In this document: positions 9,401 to 19,355 of the stretch, piece after piece
Layout of the letters: the number at the start of each line of letters is the position of its first letter
Position numbering within the stretch: position 1 is the first letter of the stretch
NCBI RefSeq assembly: GCF_001579945.1
Contig: NZ_CP011971.1
Coordinates: 62,001 to 126,000 of the forward strand
DNA from: Steroidobacter denitrificans
GTDB taxonomy: Bacteria > Pseudomonadota > Gammaproteobacteria > Steroidobacterales > Steroidobacteraceae
Length of the DNA stretch: 64,000 nt
Direction: 5' to 3'
Program-made: the position numbers and the translations under genes
The notes under the pieces: model-generated
Seen by the model: only the letters and a program-made list of their open reading frames with translations
What the model was told of the DNA's origin: nothing
Database searches by the model: none

Positions 9401-12400
9401 CAGTTTCCACTCGCTCTGGCCAGATCGCGCGCGTTCTCCTCGAACGCCGCCATGACGGCGTCCTCCCCTGCCAGTCCTTGTTCCTGTGCGCGGGCAATGT
9501 TTTCGAGCATGCGCTGGTAGTCGCGTGGCAGGACTTTGACGAAACGTTTCACCACGATGTTCCAATCGTCGAGCACCTGTTTTGCTCGCAAGCTCTTTGT
9601 ATAAGAGTAGTGACGTTCGATCATCGCGACGACAGCCGTGATTTCCGCCGGCTCCTCCAGTGGAGAGACCGCCACCATCTCCGTGTTGATGTTGTCATGA
9701 AAGTCGCCATGCTCGTCGAATACATAGGCGATGCCGCCCGACATGCCTGCGGCGAAATTGCGTCCGGTAGCACCCAGTACAACCACGCGCCCGCCGGTCA
9801 TATATTCGCAGCCGTGATCTCCGACCGCCTCCACCACCGCATCCACTCCGCTGTTGCGCACACAAAAACGCTCGCCGGCCATGCCGCTGATATAGGCTTC
9901 ACCACTGGTTGCGCCGTAGAGAGCGACGTTGCCGATGATGATGTTCTCATGCGACTTGAATTTCGCGTTGACGGGCGGATGCAGAATGAGCTTGCCGCCG
10001 GAGAGGCCCTTGCCGAGGTAATCGTTGGCATCGCCTTCCAGCGTGAAGGTCATGCCGCGCGGCAGGAAGGCTCCCAGGCTCTGGCCGGCGGATCCCTTGA
10101 AATGGATCCGGATCGTGTCGTCCGGCAGTCCTGCGGCGCCGTATCGGCGCGTGATTTCACTGCCGGTGATCGTGCCGACCACCCGATTGACATTGCGGAT
10201 CGGCAGCTGGGCACTGACCGGCTCGCCGCGCTCGATCGCCGGTGCGCAAATATCGAGCAGCCGGGTCATATCGAGCGACTTTTCCAGTCCATGATCCTGC
10301 GCTATCCGGCAGCAGCACTCGTTGTCCATGCCGGCGTCCGGTTGATACAGCAGATTGCTGAAATCCAGGCCCTTCGCCTTCCAGTGATCGAGCGCCTTGC
10401 GTGCCTCGAGTTTATCGACCCGGCCGACCATTTCCTCGATGGTGCGAAAGCCGAGTTGCGCCATCAGCTCGCGGGTTTCCATCGCGATGAAGCGCATGAA
10501 GTTCACGACATGCTCGGGTTTGCCTGTGAATCTTTCGCGCAGACGCGGATCCTGTGTGGCAATGCCCACCGGACAGGTGTTGAGATGACACACACGCATC
10601 ATGACGCAGCCGATGGCGACCAGCGGCGCGGTGGCGAAACCGAATTCCTCGGCCCCCAGCAGCGCCGCCACGACGACGTCGCGGCCGGTCTTGAGCTGAC
10701 CGTCGGTTTCCACCGCGATGCGGCTGCGTAGATTGTTCATCACCAAGGTCTGGTGGGTCTCGGCAAGGCCGAGTTCCCAAGGCAGGCCCGCGTGTGCGAT
10801 GGAAGTCTGCGGTGATGCGCCCGTGCCGCCGTCGTGGCCGCTGACCAGCACCACATCGGCATGCGCCTTGGCCACGCCTGCGGCAATGGTGCCGACACCT
10901 ACCTCGGAGACCAGTTTGACGCTGATGCGCGCATGGCGGTTGGCATTCTTCAGGTCATGGATCAGCTCCGCCAGATCCTCGATGGAATAAATGTCGTGAT
11001 GCGGCGGAGGGGAGATCAGTCCGACGCCGGCGGTCGTATGCCGGGTTTTCGCGATCCAGGGATATACCTTGGTGCCCGGCAATTGGCCGCCTTCGCCGGG
11101 CTTTGCGCCCTGCGCCATCTTGATCTGGATTTCGTTTGCATTGACCAGGTATTCACTGGTGACACCGAAGCGGCCCGAGGCGACTTGTTTGATCGCGGAG
11201 TTCCTGGAGTCGCCGTTCGCCAGGGGTTGAAAACGTTGCGGGTCTTCACCGCCCTCGCCGGTATTGCTTTTGCCGCCGATACGATTCATGGCGATTGCCA
11301 GCGTCTGGTGAGCCTCCTGGCTGATCGAGCCATAGGACATCGCACCGGTCTTGAAGCGCTTCATGATGCTTTCGACGGATTCGACCTCCTCCAGTGCGAT
11401 CGACTCGTCCGTCTTGAGCTGTAGTAGTCCGCGCAAGGTACATAAGTTTCTGGCTTGTTCGTTGACGAGGCGCGAGTAGTCTCCGAATTGTTCGTAGCTG
11501 CCGTTACGTACTGATTTCTGCAGCCGATGGATCGTTTCGGGGTTGAAAAGGTGATACTCGCCGTCAGCGCGCCACTGGTACTGGCCGCCCGTGGACAGAA
11601 CGTTGCCCTCGCGGCGTTCCGAGAACGCGGCGTCATGGCGCACCAGGACTTCCTGCGCGATCACGTTCATGCCGATGCCGCCGATGCGCGATGGTGTCCA
11701 GGTGAAATATTCGTCGATCACGTCCTGTCTCAGACCCACCGCTTCGAACACTTGTGCACCGCGATAGCTCTGGATGGCGGAGATCCCCATTTTGGCCATC
11801 ACCTTGATGACGCCCTTGGTGACGGCCTTTACCAGGTTCTTGCAAGCAGTAGCGTGATCGATGTTGATGAGACGTCCATCCTGGATCATGGAGTCGATCG
11901 TCTCGAAAGCGACGTAGGGGTTGATCGCGCTGACCCCATAGCCGATCAGCAGTGCGAAATGATGGACCTCACGCGCCTCGCCCGTTTCCAGCACCAGGCT
12001 CACCCGAGTGCGCAGACCTTCGCGAATCAGATAGTGATGCAGCCCGGCGACGGCGAGCAACGCCGGGATAGGCGCGAACTCCCGGTTGACGCCGCGATCG
12101 CTCAGGATGAGGATGTTCACTTCCTCCTCCTCGATCAGGCGCCGCGCCATGAGGCGGATTTCCTCCATCGACTTGACCAGGCCCTTTTCGCCGCGCGTGA
12201 CGCGAAATAGACTCGGCAGAGTGCCGACCCGCAGACCGGGCAAGTCCATGCGCCGGAGTTTCGCGAATTCCTCATTCGTGAGGATCGGCCACTTCAGTTC
12301 CAGGCGTCGGCAATCCGCCGGTTGGGGATTGAGCAGGTTGCCTTCCGAGCCCAGGCGGGTTTCCGCGGATGTAATGATTTCCTCGCGGATACAGTCGATC

Positions 12401-14049
12401 GGCGGGTTCGTGACCTGCGCGAACAATTGCTTGAAATAGTCATAGAGCAGGCGCGGCTTGTTCGACAGCACGGCCAGCGGCGTATCGTTGCCCATGGAGC
12501 CGATCGCTTCCACACCGTTACGGGCCATGGGCGTCAGCAGCAGGCGCTCATCCTCGAAGGTATAGCCGAAGGCGATCTGGCGCTGCAGCAGCGTGTCGTG
12601 ATCGGGGGCGGGCACCTCCGGTGCCGGTGGCAGATCGTCGATATGCAACAAATGCTCGTTCAGCCAGCGGCGATAGGGATGCCGGGTGGCGATCTCCCGC
12701 TTGATCTCCCCATCTTCGATGATGCGGCCTTGTTCGGTATCTACCAGGAACATGCGTCCCGGCTGCAGGCGGCCTTTGATGACGATGTCCTCCGGCGGAA
12801 TATCCAACACGCCGGCTTCCGATGCCATTACCACCAGGTCATCGCGGGTCACGTAGTAGCGGGTGGGTCGTAGTCCGTTACGGTCCAGCAGCGCGCCGAT
12901 CTGGCGCCCGTCGGTGAAGGCGATCGAGGCCGGACCATCCCAGGGTTCCATCAGCGAGGAGTGATACTGATAGAAGGCGCGCTTGTCGTCGTCCATGGTC
13001 TGGTGGTTCGACCAGGGTTCCGGGATCATCATCATCATGGCGTGGGCCAGCGGCCGTCCCGCCAGCACCAGCAGTTCCAGCGTATTGTCGAACATCGCCG
13101 AATCAGAGCCGTTGGGATTGATGATCGGCAGGATCGATTCCATGTCGTCGCCGAACAGTTCGGCTTGAAACAAGGCTTCACGCGCATGCATCCAATTGGC
13201 ATTGCCGCGTACGGTATTGATTTCGCCGTTGTGCGCGATGTAGCGATACGGATGAGCACGATCCCAGCTGGGGAAGGTATTGGTGCTGAAGCGCGAATGC
13301 ACCAGTGCGATCGCCGTCTCCATCAGGGGATCGTTTAGGTCGGGAAAATAAGGTCCAAGCTGCTGGGTCAGCAGCATGCCTTTGTAGACCAGCGTCTTGT
13401 GCGACAGGCTGGCGACATACCAGTTGGAAGCACCTTCGATTGTCGAGGTGCGAATTTCACTGTAGGCGCGCTTGCGGATCACGAACAGCTTGCGTTCGAA
13501 CGCCATGGTGTCCATATCCGCATCGGCGTTGCGAGCGATGAAGACCATGCGCATGTAGGGCTCGCAGGATTTCGCCGTGTCGCCTAACATGGAGTTGTTG
13601 CAGGGAACGGTACGCCAGCCCAGGATGTTCTGTCCTTCGGATTGCACGATCTGTTCGAAACGCTCCTCGATGTGCCGGCGTAGCGTGGGATTGCGCGGCA
13701 GGAACACGATGCCGCAGCCATAGTGACCGGCGGTGGGCAGATCGATGCGGGCTTTCCTGGCAGCTTCTACCAGGAAGCGGTGCGGCATCTGCAACAGGAT
13801 GCCGGCGCCGTCGCCGGTATCGACTTCGGCGCCGCAGGCGCCGCGATGATCCAGGTTCGTCAGAATCTGCAGGCCCTGCTGCAATATCTTGTGCGACTTG
13901 CGCCCCCTGATGTCCGCCACGAAGCCGACGCCGCAGGCGTCGTGCTCGAAAGCCGGGTCGTACAGGCCTTGCCTGGGAGGATAGCCTGCGGGACGAGACC
14001 GTGATGGACGGCGCGGTTCGGAGCTCCCTTCGTTCTGGCAGGTGTTCAT
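9400..14049 (-). CDS. gltB: Glutamate synthase (NADPH) large subunit
   Basis: About 1549 residues from the ATG at 14049. An upstream GTG at 14154 in the same frame is also possible. The N-terminal-nucleophile glutaminase domain begins after a propeptide at Cys39 (sequence [12 protein letters not shown]); cleavage would expose this Cys. The central and FMN-binding synthase domains follow. The 3Fe-4S region shows [15 protein letters not shown], and the C-terminal GxGxG domain includes [14 protein letters not shown]. The enzyme makes two glutamates from glutamine and 2-oxoglutarate. It is followed by gltD with a one-base overlap, as in many proteobacteria. Long open frames on the opposite strand are composition shadows. 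Confidence 0.95.
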   Translation of the reverse strand: MNTCQNEGSSEPRRPSRSRPAGYPPRQGLYDPAFEHDACGVGFVADIRGRKSHKILQQGLQILTNLDHRGACGAEVDTGDGAGILLQMPHRFLVEAARKARIDLPTAGHYGCGIVFLPRNPTLRRHIEERFEQIVQSEGQNILGWRTVPCNNSMLGDTAKSCEPYMRMVFIARNADADMDTMAFERKLFVIRKRAYSEIRTSTIEGASNWYVASLSHKTLVYKGMLLTQQLGPYFPDLNDPLMETAIALVHSRFSTNTFPSWDRAHPYRYIAHNGEINTVRGNANWMHAREALFQAELFGDDMESILPIINPNGSDSAMFDNTLELLVLAGRPLAHAMMMMIPEPWSNHQTMDDDKRAFYQYHSSLMEPWDGPASIAFTDGRQIGALLDRNGLRPTRYYVTRDDLVVMASEAGVLDIPPEDIVIKGRLQPGRMFLVDTEQGRIIEDGEIKREIATRHPYRRWLNEHLLHIDDLPPAPEVPAPDHDTLLQRQIAFGYTFEDERLLLTPMARNGVEAIGSMGNDTPLAVLSNKPRLLYDYFKQLFAQVTNPPIDCIREEIITSAETRLGSEGNLLNPQPADCRRLELKWPILTNEEFAKLRRMDLPGLRVGTLPSLFRVTRGEKGLVKSMEEIRLMARRLIEEEEVNILILSDRGVNREFAPIPALLAVAGLHHYLIREGLRTRVSLVLETGEAREVHHFALLIGYGVSAINPYVAFETIDSMIQDGRLINIDHATACKNLVKAVTKGVIKVMAKMGISAIQSYRGAQVFEAVGLRQDVIDEYFTWTPSRIGGIGMNVIAQEVLVRHDAAFSERREGNVLSTGGQYQWRADGEYHLFNPETIHRLQKSVRNGSYEQFGDYSRLVNEQARNLCTLRGLLQLKTDESIALEEVESVESIMKRFKTGAMSYGSISQEAHQTLAIAMNRIGGKSNTGEGGEDPQRFQPLANGDSRNSAIKQVASGRFGVTSEYLVNANEIQIKMAQGAKPGEGGQLPGTKVYPWIAKTRHTTAGVGLISPPPHHDIYSIEDLAELIHDLKNANRHARISVKLVSEVGVGTIAAGVAKAHADVVLVSGHDGGTGASPQTSIAHAGLPWELGLAETHQTLVMNNLRSRIAVETDGQLKTGRDVVVAALLGAEEFGFATAPLVAIGCVMMRVCHLNTCPVGIATQDPRLRERFTGKPEHVVNFMRFIAMETRELMAQLGFRTIEEMVGRVDKLEARKALDHWKAKGLDFSNLLYQPDAGMDNECCCRIAQDHGLEKSLDMTRLLDICAPAIERGEPVSAQLPIRNVNRVVGTITGSEITRRYGAAGLPDDTIRIHFKGSAGQSLGAFLPRGMTFTLEGDANDYLGKGLSGGKLILHPPVNAKFKSHENIIIGNVALYGATSGEAYISGMAGERFCVRNSGVDAVVEAVGDHGCEYMTGGRVVVLGATGRNFAAGMSGGIAYVFDEHGDFHDNINTEMVAVSPLEEPAEITAVVAMIERHYSYTKSLRAKQVLDDWNIVVKRFVKVLPRDYQRMLENIARAQEQGLAGEDAVMAAFEENARDLARASGN

Positions 14050-14342
14050 GCTGGTTACCGTGTCGATAAGAAACCGTCGGGCGCCTGTCCTCCACATCCA
14101 GCGCGGCGGCGCATACACCCAGGGATCGTTGAATCCTTGAGCGTCCGCCGGCACCCGGAAAGGACCGCCATGCTTTTGCCTGACAGTCCTAAATTACTGA
14201 ATCAAATGGGGTTGCTTTATGCGGGCAGGTGCTGCGCCCGGCACCGCGGCGCGACGAACTTTCCAAGCTCAACCCGATGAGATGGCATTCATATTACAAC
14301 GGTGACTTGCTGCGTCAATGCACCAAAAAAACGCCTCATTTC

Positions 14343-14360
14343 AGTGCATATTCATGCACT
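14343..14360. promoter_or_regulatory. Inverted repeat upstream of gltB
   Basis: AGTGCAT (14343-14349), spacer ATTC, ATGCACT (14354-14360): a perfect 7-bp dyad in the gltB upstream region, about 300 bases from its start. It has operator geometry for a dimeric regulator. The regulator is unknown. Confidence 0.4.
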
Positions 14361-14803
14361 TGCATGGTGCGTCCGGCGCACATGTATAGTGCGCGGACGA
14401 TATGGAATGAGCGGCATCAGCGGCCTTTTTCAGCTCCATGGAGAGCTGTCCCGCTCAGGATCATGCTGCGTACCATCGTGGTCGGTGCCGGTTCGCTCCC
14501 GAAGCAGGGGCTGCCTTCGCTGATGCACCGCAAGCAGTGGCAGGTGATCCTCGATCAAGATGTGACAGGCATGACGAGCATCACGCGTCCGGCGGGCGGC
14601 GATCTGCCCAGGGAGCGGCCGTTTCAAGCTGCGCGGCAATATGATGCTATCTCTTGATGCCGCCTCCATGAGCGAGATAGCCAACACTGCTGCCGCCGAC
14701 CTGCTGGCAGCCTCGATCGCGCCCGGTATATACGTGGCGAGCCATGCTTCGGCGCGTCGGCGGTGTGCGGGAAACTTGACCCCTCGAGAAAAATACCCCA
14801 CCC

Positions 14804-14840
14804 TTGAAAAAAATAATCCACATTTATTAATCAATTGATT
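14804..14840 (+). promoter_or_regulatory. AT-rich promoter/operator candidate before the metallo-hydrolase gene
   Basis: TTGAAA at 14804-14809 followed by TATTAA near 14825 resembles a weak sigma-70 promoter with a short spacer. The perfect 12-bp palindrome AATCAATTGATT lies at 14829-14840, 36 bases before the ATG at 14876. A repressor bound there would block this promoter and control the downstream catabolic genes. Confidence 0.4.
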
Positions 14841-14875
14841 TAGCCGGCTGTTGGGCTGGCTGCAAGGAGCTGTGG

Positions 14876-16153
14876 ATGGATCCGGTCAGGCAATTGGTCG
14901 AAAGCCGTCCCGATTTCTTCGTCAACCGGCCTGCGTACCTCGAGCAGGCGATCGGGATCCGCGACTTCATCTGGCAATCCTCCGGACTTTCCAGCGCCTA
15001 TATGGTGGTGACGCCGGCCGGCCGGGTGATCATCAATACCGGCATGGGCTTCGAGGCGCCGACGCACAAGCGGCTGTTCGATGCCGTATGTGCGGGACCT
15101 ACTCCCTACATTCTGCTCACCCAGGGTCATGTCGATCATGTCGGCGGCGTGGCGCTGTTTCGTGAGCGCGGCACACTGCTCGTCGCGCAGCGTGATCTGC
15201 CGCTTTGCCAGCGCGACGATCAGCGTATCAAGCAGGTACGCGAGGCCCAGGCTTACATCTGGTTCAGTGATGCCCTCGAAGCTGCGCGTCGGCCGCAAGG
15301 TTCATCAGATGCCTCCGCGGCCACGCCGCCTCCCCAGGATGTGCCGGTGGCCGAGGTGAGTTTCGAGGACAGCTACACCTTCGAACTCGGAGGATTGCGT
15401 TTCGAGCTTTATGCGGTGCCGGGCGGTGAAACCATCGATAGTTGCGTGGTCTGGTTGCCGCAGCATCGCATTTTATTCACCGGCAACATGCTGGGGCCGC
15501 TCTTTCCTCACTTTCCAAACTTCAATACTATCCGCGGTGATCGTTATCGTTTCGTCGAGCCCTATCTCGACTCGCTGCGGCGCGTGCGAGCACTGGAGCC
15601 CGAGCTGTTGATCACAGGGCGTTTCGCACCGATCGAGGGTCGCGAACTCATCGGCGCCTGCTTCGAGCGACTGGATGCGGCGGTGGACTACGTGCATCGC
15701 CGTACGCTCGAGGGTATGAACGCAGGCAAAGACATCTGGACGCTCATGCGCGAGGTACGACTGCCGCCGGAACTCTATGTCGGTCAGGGTTATGGCAGGG
15801 TGAGCTGGGCGGTGCGCACGATCTGGGAACAGTACATGGGTTGGTTCAAGGCGCAGGCGACGAGTGAACTCTATCCGACGCAGCCACGCGATATCTATGA
15901 TGACCTGGTTGCGCTGGCCGGTCTGGAGGCGGTCGTGGCGCGAGGGCGCAGTCAGCTCGTGAGCGGAGATCCGGAGGCTGCGATGCTGCTCGCCGAGGCG
16001 GCGCTTGCGCATGCGCCGCGCGATCGCAGTGCACTCATCCTGGCCCGCGATGCCAATCGCGCCCTGCTGGAGCGCTCGGGCGCCAGTAATTTCTGGGAGG
16101 CGGGCTGGCTGCGTACCCAGATTCGCCGGCTTGAACAGGAGATCGAGGCATGA
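14876..16153 (+). CDS. Metallo-beta-lactamase-fold hydrolase with alkylsulfatase-like C-terminus
   Basis: 425 residues with an AAGGAGC ribosome-binding site. The N-terminal half is a metallo-beta-lactamase fold: the metal motif is at residues 83-88, but reads QGHVDH where HxHxDH is usual, so Gln83 replaces the first His ligand. Further fold elements are PGGETIDSCVVW and LFTGNMLG. The C-terminal part (EGMNAGKDIWTLM, YVGQGYGRVSWAVR, then a helical repeat region) resembles the dimerisation domain of alkylsulfatases. Substrate is unknown; a thioester, lactone or sulfate ester of a steroid intermediate fits the context. The stop overlaps the next start (ATGA). Confidence 0.75.
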   Translation: MDPVRQLVESRPDFFVNRPAYLEQAIGIRDFIWQSSGLSSAYMVVTPAGRVIINTGMGFEAPTHKRLFDAVCAGPTPYILLTQGHVDHVGGVALFRERGTLLVAQRDLPLCQRDDQRIKQVREAQAYIWFSDALEAARRPQGSSDASAATPPPQDVPVAEVSFEDSYTFELGGLRFELYAVPGGETIDSCVVWLPQHRILFTGNMLGPLFPHFPNFNTIRGDRYRFVEPYLDSLRRVRALEPELLITGRFAPIEGRELIGACFERLDAAVDYVHRRTLEGMNAGKDIWTLMREVRLPPELYVGQGYGRVSWAVRTIWEQYMGWFKAQATSELYPTQPRDIYDDLVALAGLEAVVARGRSQLVSGDPEAAMLLAEAALAHAPRDRSALILARDANRALLERSGASNFWEAGWLRTQIRRLEQEIEA

Positions 16154-16902
16154 CTCGGTGGTCGACCGTACGCTACGACTATGATGGCGCGCAGGTACTG
16201 GTCACCGGGGCCACCTCGGGCATCGGCGCCGGGATCGCGGCCGCCTATCGGGAAGCGGGTGCGGCCGTGACGATCACGGGCACGCGCTCGAGCGCGGCTG
16301 AATATGGCGGCGATCTGGCCGGTTACCGGTATCTTCGCTTGCGGCTGGAGGACGATGCCGAGATCGAGCAGGTGGCCGCTGCGTTGCCGCAGCTGGACAT
16401 CTTGGTTAACAACGCCGGTGGTAATTTTGCGGCGCAGAATGAATATGAACCGGAATTCTTCGAGCGTGCCGTACGCGTCAATCTGCTCAGCACCTATCGC
16501 ATGGCGCATGCCTGCCGCCCCAAGCTTGCGGCGAGCGCGCTCGCCGGCGGTGCCAGCGTCATCGGTATCGCCTCGATGACCTCCTACTTCGGTGTGGAGA
16601 TCGTACCCGGATACGGCGCGGCGAAAGCCGGGCTGGTGCAGCTGACCAAGACGCTGTCGATCGCCTGGGCGAAGGATCGTATCCGTGTCAACGCCGTAGC
16701 GGCGGGCCTTATCCAAAGTCGCATGACCGAGCATTTCCTGGCAACACCCGACAGCGAATCCTCGCGTCTGCGCACCCCCATGCAGCGCTTTGGCGCGCCC
16801 GAGGAGATCGCCGGCGCGGTGCTTTTCCTGACGAGCGCCGCAGCGAGCTTCGTTACGGGACAGACGCTGCCGGTGGATGGCGGCTTCAGCGTGATGGGCT
16901 GA
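16150..16902 (+). CDS. Short-chain dehydrogenase/reductase
   Basis: 250 residues, classical SDR. The nucleotide-binding motif is TGATSGIG (about residues 18-25), followed by NNAG near 88 and the catalytic YGAAK with an upstream Ser. The C-terminal VTGQTLPVDGGFSVMG is typical of 3-oxoacyl-ACP reductase-like members. It likely oxidises or reduces a hydroxyl/keto group on a steroid-derived substrate with NAD(P). It is translationally coupled to the preceding metallo-hydrolase by ATGA. The exact substrate cannot be told from sequence. Confidence 0.85.
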   Translation: MTRWSTVRYDYDGAQVLVTGATSGIGAGIAAAYREAGAAVTITGTRSSAAEYGGDLAGYRYLRLRLEDDAEIEQVAAALPQLDILVNNAGGNFAAQNEYEPEFFERAVRVNLLSTYRMAHACRPKLAASALAGGASVIGIASMTSYFGVEIVPGYGAAKAGLVQLTKTLSIAWAKDRIRVNAVAAGLIQSRMTEHFLATPDSESSRLRTPMQRFGAPEEIAGAVLFLTSAAASFVTGQTLPVDGGFSVMG

Positions 16903-16968
16903 AATACCCGCGCTCGACGGGCAGGAGATCCTGCCGGCGGCGTCGTTCGTAACGACAGGAGCACAGCG

Positions 16969-17826
16969 ATGACAACCCCACGGGATCTCAAAGAAAAATT
17001 CAAGGAAAAATACGGACCCTGGGCGCTGGTGACCGGCGCCTCCTCCGGGATCGGTGAACAGTTCGCGCGCCAACTGGCCCGCAACGGCATCAATCTGCTG
17101 CTGGTCGCGCGTCGCGCAGATCGCCTGGCGCGTCTCGCCCAGGAGCTAGGCCGTCGCCGCGGACTGCAGATCGAACCGATCATTGTGGATCTGGCCGAGT
17201 CTGAGGCGGTCGATCGTATTGTGGCGGCGATCGGTGATCGGGATCTGGGATTGCTGGTGAGTAATGCCGGCTTCGGCCTCAAGGGTGATTTCGCCGCGGC
17301 GGCGCGCGGGCGCATCGAGGCCATGTTAAATGTCAATGCACGAACCCCGCTGTTGCTTGCTCACGCACTGCTGCCGCGGTTACGCGCACGTGGGCGCGGC
17401 GGCATCATCTTGACAGGATCGGTCGAAGGCGAGGCGCCTTATCCCTTCTCGACGGCTTATGCGGCGACCAAGGCTTTTGTTCATAGCCTGGGCATGGGTC
17501 TTCACGGCGAACTGGCCGGTAGCGGCGTGGATATGCTCGTGCTCGCCCCGGGCGCCACCGACACCGAGGCGATCACGCTGCAGGGTTTCAAGCCCGAGCT
17601 CATGCCCAATCTCATGTCCCCGGTTGACGTCGTGAAGCAGGCGCTGCATCAACTTGGCAAGACGCCGTTGCATGTGCCGGGGGTCGAGAATCGCAAGTAC
17701 GTGAATATGATGCGACGCATGCCGCGCGACAAACTCATCGCCTTCAATGCCCAGGCCGTGTTGGCGGCGCTGGATGCCGGCGCCGCACCAGCCGATGCTA
17801 GACAAGCCAGCGATCAACAAGACTGA
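16969..17826 (+). CDS. SDR-family NAD(P)-dependent oxidoreductase
   Basis: 285 residues. TGASSGIG (about 25-32), SNAGFG and the catalytic Ser (TGSVEG) with YAATK mark an SDR of the DltE/YqjQ-like branch rather than the FabG-like branch upstream. The N-terminus carries a Lys-rich stretch (KEKFKEKYG) before the Rossmann fold. It is located in the run of genes leading to the ring-degradation operon, 20 bases before the sulfotransferase-family gene. Substrate is unknown. Confidence 0.82.
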   Translation: MTTPRDLKEKFKEKYGPWALVTGASSGIGEQFARQLARNGINLLLVARRADRLARLAQELGRRRGLQIEPIIVDLAESEAVDRIVAAIGDRDLGLLVSNAGFGLKGDFAAAARGRIEAMLNVNARTPLLLAHALLPRLRARGRGGIILTGSVEGEAPYPFSTAYAATKAFVHSLGMGLHGELAGSGVDMLVLAPGATDTEAITLQGFKPELMPNLMSPVDVVKQALHQLGKTPLHVPGVENRKYVNMMRRMPRDKLIAFNAQAVLAALDAGAAPADARQASDQQD

Positions 17827-17846
17827 GCCATCCTGGAACATCTCGC

Positions 17847-19103
17847 ATGGCCAACGCCATTCATATCGATGATCTGGCTGCGCCGCGTCTGGGTGAGGTG
17901 CAAGCCGGCGCTCTGGCCTGGGGCGAGACGGTCAGCGTCGATTTCAGCGAACAGGCCATCCTCGAGGCTGCACGTCGGCACACCGGCCTGATGGATTTCG
18001 GCCCAGATGATTTTCGCGAGCGGCTCGGCGTGCTGCGCAAGGCCTGGGATACAGATACCGAGATCACCGGCTTCCATCGTTCGGTGCTGCACGGCTATCT
18101 GGTGCGCTACGCGAGCAATCGTCTGCTGATCCAGGACACGCTGCAGCGTCATCCCGAGATTCTGCAGGAGCCCATCGAGCGGCCCGTGATCGTGGTCGGA
18201 TTGCCGCGCTCGGGCACCACGCATATGGTGAATCTGCTGGCTGCCGATCGTCGGCTGCACTCGTTGCCGCTGTGGGAGTCCTACGAGCCGGTACCGCTGC
18301 CGGGTGAGCCGGCGTCGGGCGATGCCACCGATCCGCGCTATCGGCGCTGTGCCGAAGCGTGGGCGGGCATGCAGCAGGTCACGCCGCTCCTGGCCGCCAT
18401 GCATCCGATGAATCCGGATCACGTCCATGAAGAGATCGAACTCATGGGACCGGACTTCGCCTCCTATAACTTCGAATGGCTGAGTCTTACGCCCCAATGG
18501 CGCGATCACTATTACGCACACGACCAGACGCCGCACTACGAGTACATGAAGAACGTATTGCGGCTGCTGCAATGGCGCCGCGGCGAGTGTAAGCGTTGGG
18601 TGCTCAAGTGTCCGCAACATCTCGAGCAGTTGCCGGTGCTCATGAAGACTTTTCCCGATGCGACAGTCGTGATCACGCATCGCGATCCGGTGGCGGTGAT
18701 CCAGTCCACGGTCACCATGTTGGCTTACGGTCAGCGCATGAATCGCCGTCATGTCGCGCTGCAATCGCTGATCGAGTACTGGAGCGATCGCATCGAGCAT
18801 CTCTTGCGCGCCTGTGTGCGGGATCGTGAATCGGTACCGGCGGAGCGCTGCGTCGATTCGATGTTCCACATGTTCATGGCCGATCAGATGGGGACGATGG
18901 AGCAGGTGTACGCGATCGCGGAACTCGAACTCGGTATCGCGCCGCGCGCGGCGCTCGAGGGCTACATCACTGATCATCCGCGCGGTAAGGAAGGACAGGT
19001 CGTCTATAACTTGCAGCGGGACTTCGGCGTCGATCCGGCGGCGCTGCGCGAGCGCTTCCGTTTCTACTTCGATCGCTTCCCCGTCAAGGCCGAGACGTAC
19101 TGA
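17847..19103 (+). CDS. Sulfotransferase family protein
   Basis: 418 residues. The 5'-phosphosulfate-binding P-loop GLPRSGTTHM starts at residue 118. A second PAPS-type segment (VVITHRDPVAVIQSTVTM) lies near residue 273-290. Members transfer sulfate from PAPS to hydroxyl groups, and steroid alcohols are known substrates in the superfamily. In a catabolic cluster it could sulfate an intermediate or have taken on another role. There is no signal peptide. It is the last gene of the 14.9-19.1 kb run and is separated from ipdA by a 252-base regulatory gap. Confidence 0.8.
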   Translation: MANAIHIDDLAAPRLGEVQAGALAWGETVSVDFSEQAILEAARRHTGLMDFGPDDFRERLGVLRKAWDTDTEITGFHRSVLHGYLVRYASNRLLIQDTLQRHPEILQEPIERPVIVVGLPRSGTTHMVNLLAADRRLHSLPLWESYEPVPLPGEPASGDATDPRYRRCAEAWAGMQQVTPLLAAMHPMNPDHVHEEIELMGPDFASYNFEWLSLTPQWRDHYYAHDQTPHYEYMKNVLRLLQWRRGECKRWVLKCPQHLEQLPVLMKTFPDATVVITHRDPVAVIQSTVTMLAYGQRMNRRHVALQSLIEYWSDRIEHLLRACVRDRESVPAERCVDSMFHMFMADQMGTMEQVYAIAELELGIAPRAALEGYITDHPRGKEGQVVYNLQRDFGVDPAALRERFRFYFDRFPVKAETY

Positions 19104-19158
19104 ACCGGGAGAGCGTCTCTGCGCTCGCGGATGAAGCGGCCATGGTCGGCGGCAAACC

Positions 19159-19229
19159 ACTTTTACGAAGCGGCATTCGCCTCCTAGTCCTTTAGGACGT
19201 AGGCTTTGAGCTTCTATTCGCGTAAAAGT
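19159..19229. promoter_or_regulatory. Dyad-rich regulatory region upstream of ipdA
   Basis: Two nested dyads lie in an AT-rich gap. Outer arms are ACTTTTACG (19159-19167) and CGTAAAAGT (19221-19229). The inner one is GTCCT (19187-19191), TT, AGGAC (19194-19198), flanked by CCT and AGG. The arrangement suggests an operator or mRNA structure controlling the ipdAB operon. The KstR2 half-site seen in actinobacteria was not recognised. Confidence 0.45.
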
Positions 19230-19355
19230 ACAAAACTAAAACTCCAGGTGGCATTTTTTGAGAACGACTATGGCCCGGCGATCCATCCATGACGGATTTC
19301 TTCCGACTATAGCCACTGCAGCAGTCATGCAGGCCGGCAGTGGAACGGTCCCGGC

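Larger units (their letters stand above)
14050..14875. other. Long divergent intergenic region upstream of gltB and the metallo-hydrolase gene
   Basis: About 830 bases with no convincing gene. It holds an inverted repeat at 14343-14360 and an AT-rich stretch with a palindrome at 14804-14840, described separately. Short frames inside it show no recognisable domains. Confidence 0.6.

Noticed and set aside
9388-10731. Long plus-strand open frame inside gltB
   Set aside because: Opposite strand is conserved glutamate synthase; the frame is a high-GC shadow.
14430-14834. Open frame of 134 codons in the gap upstream of gltB
   Set aside because: No ribosome-binding site, no domain, overlapping frames on the other strand of equal length.
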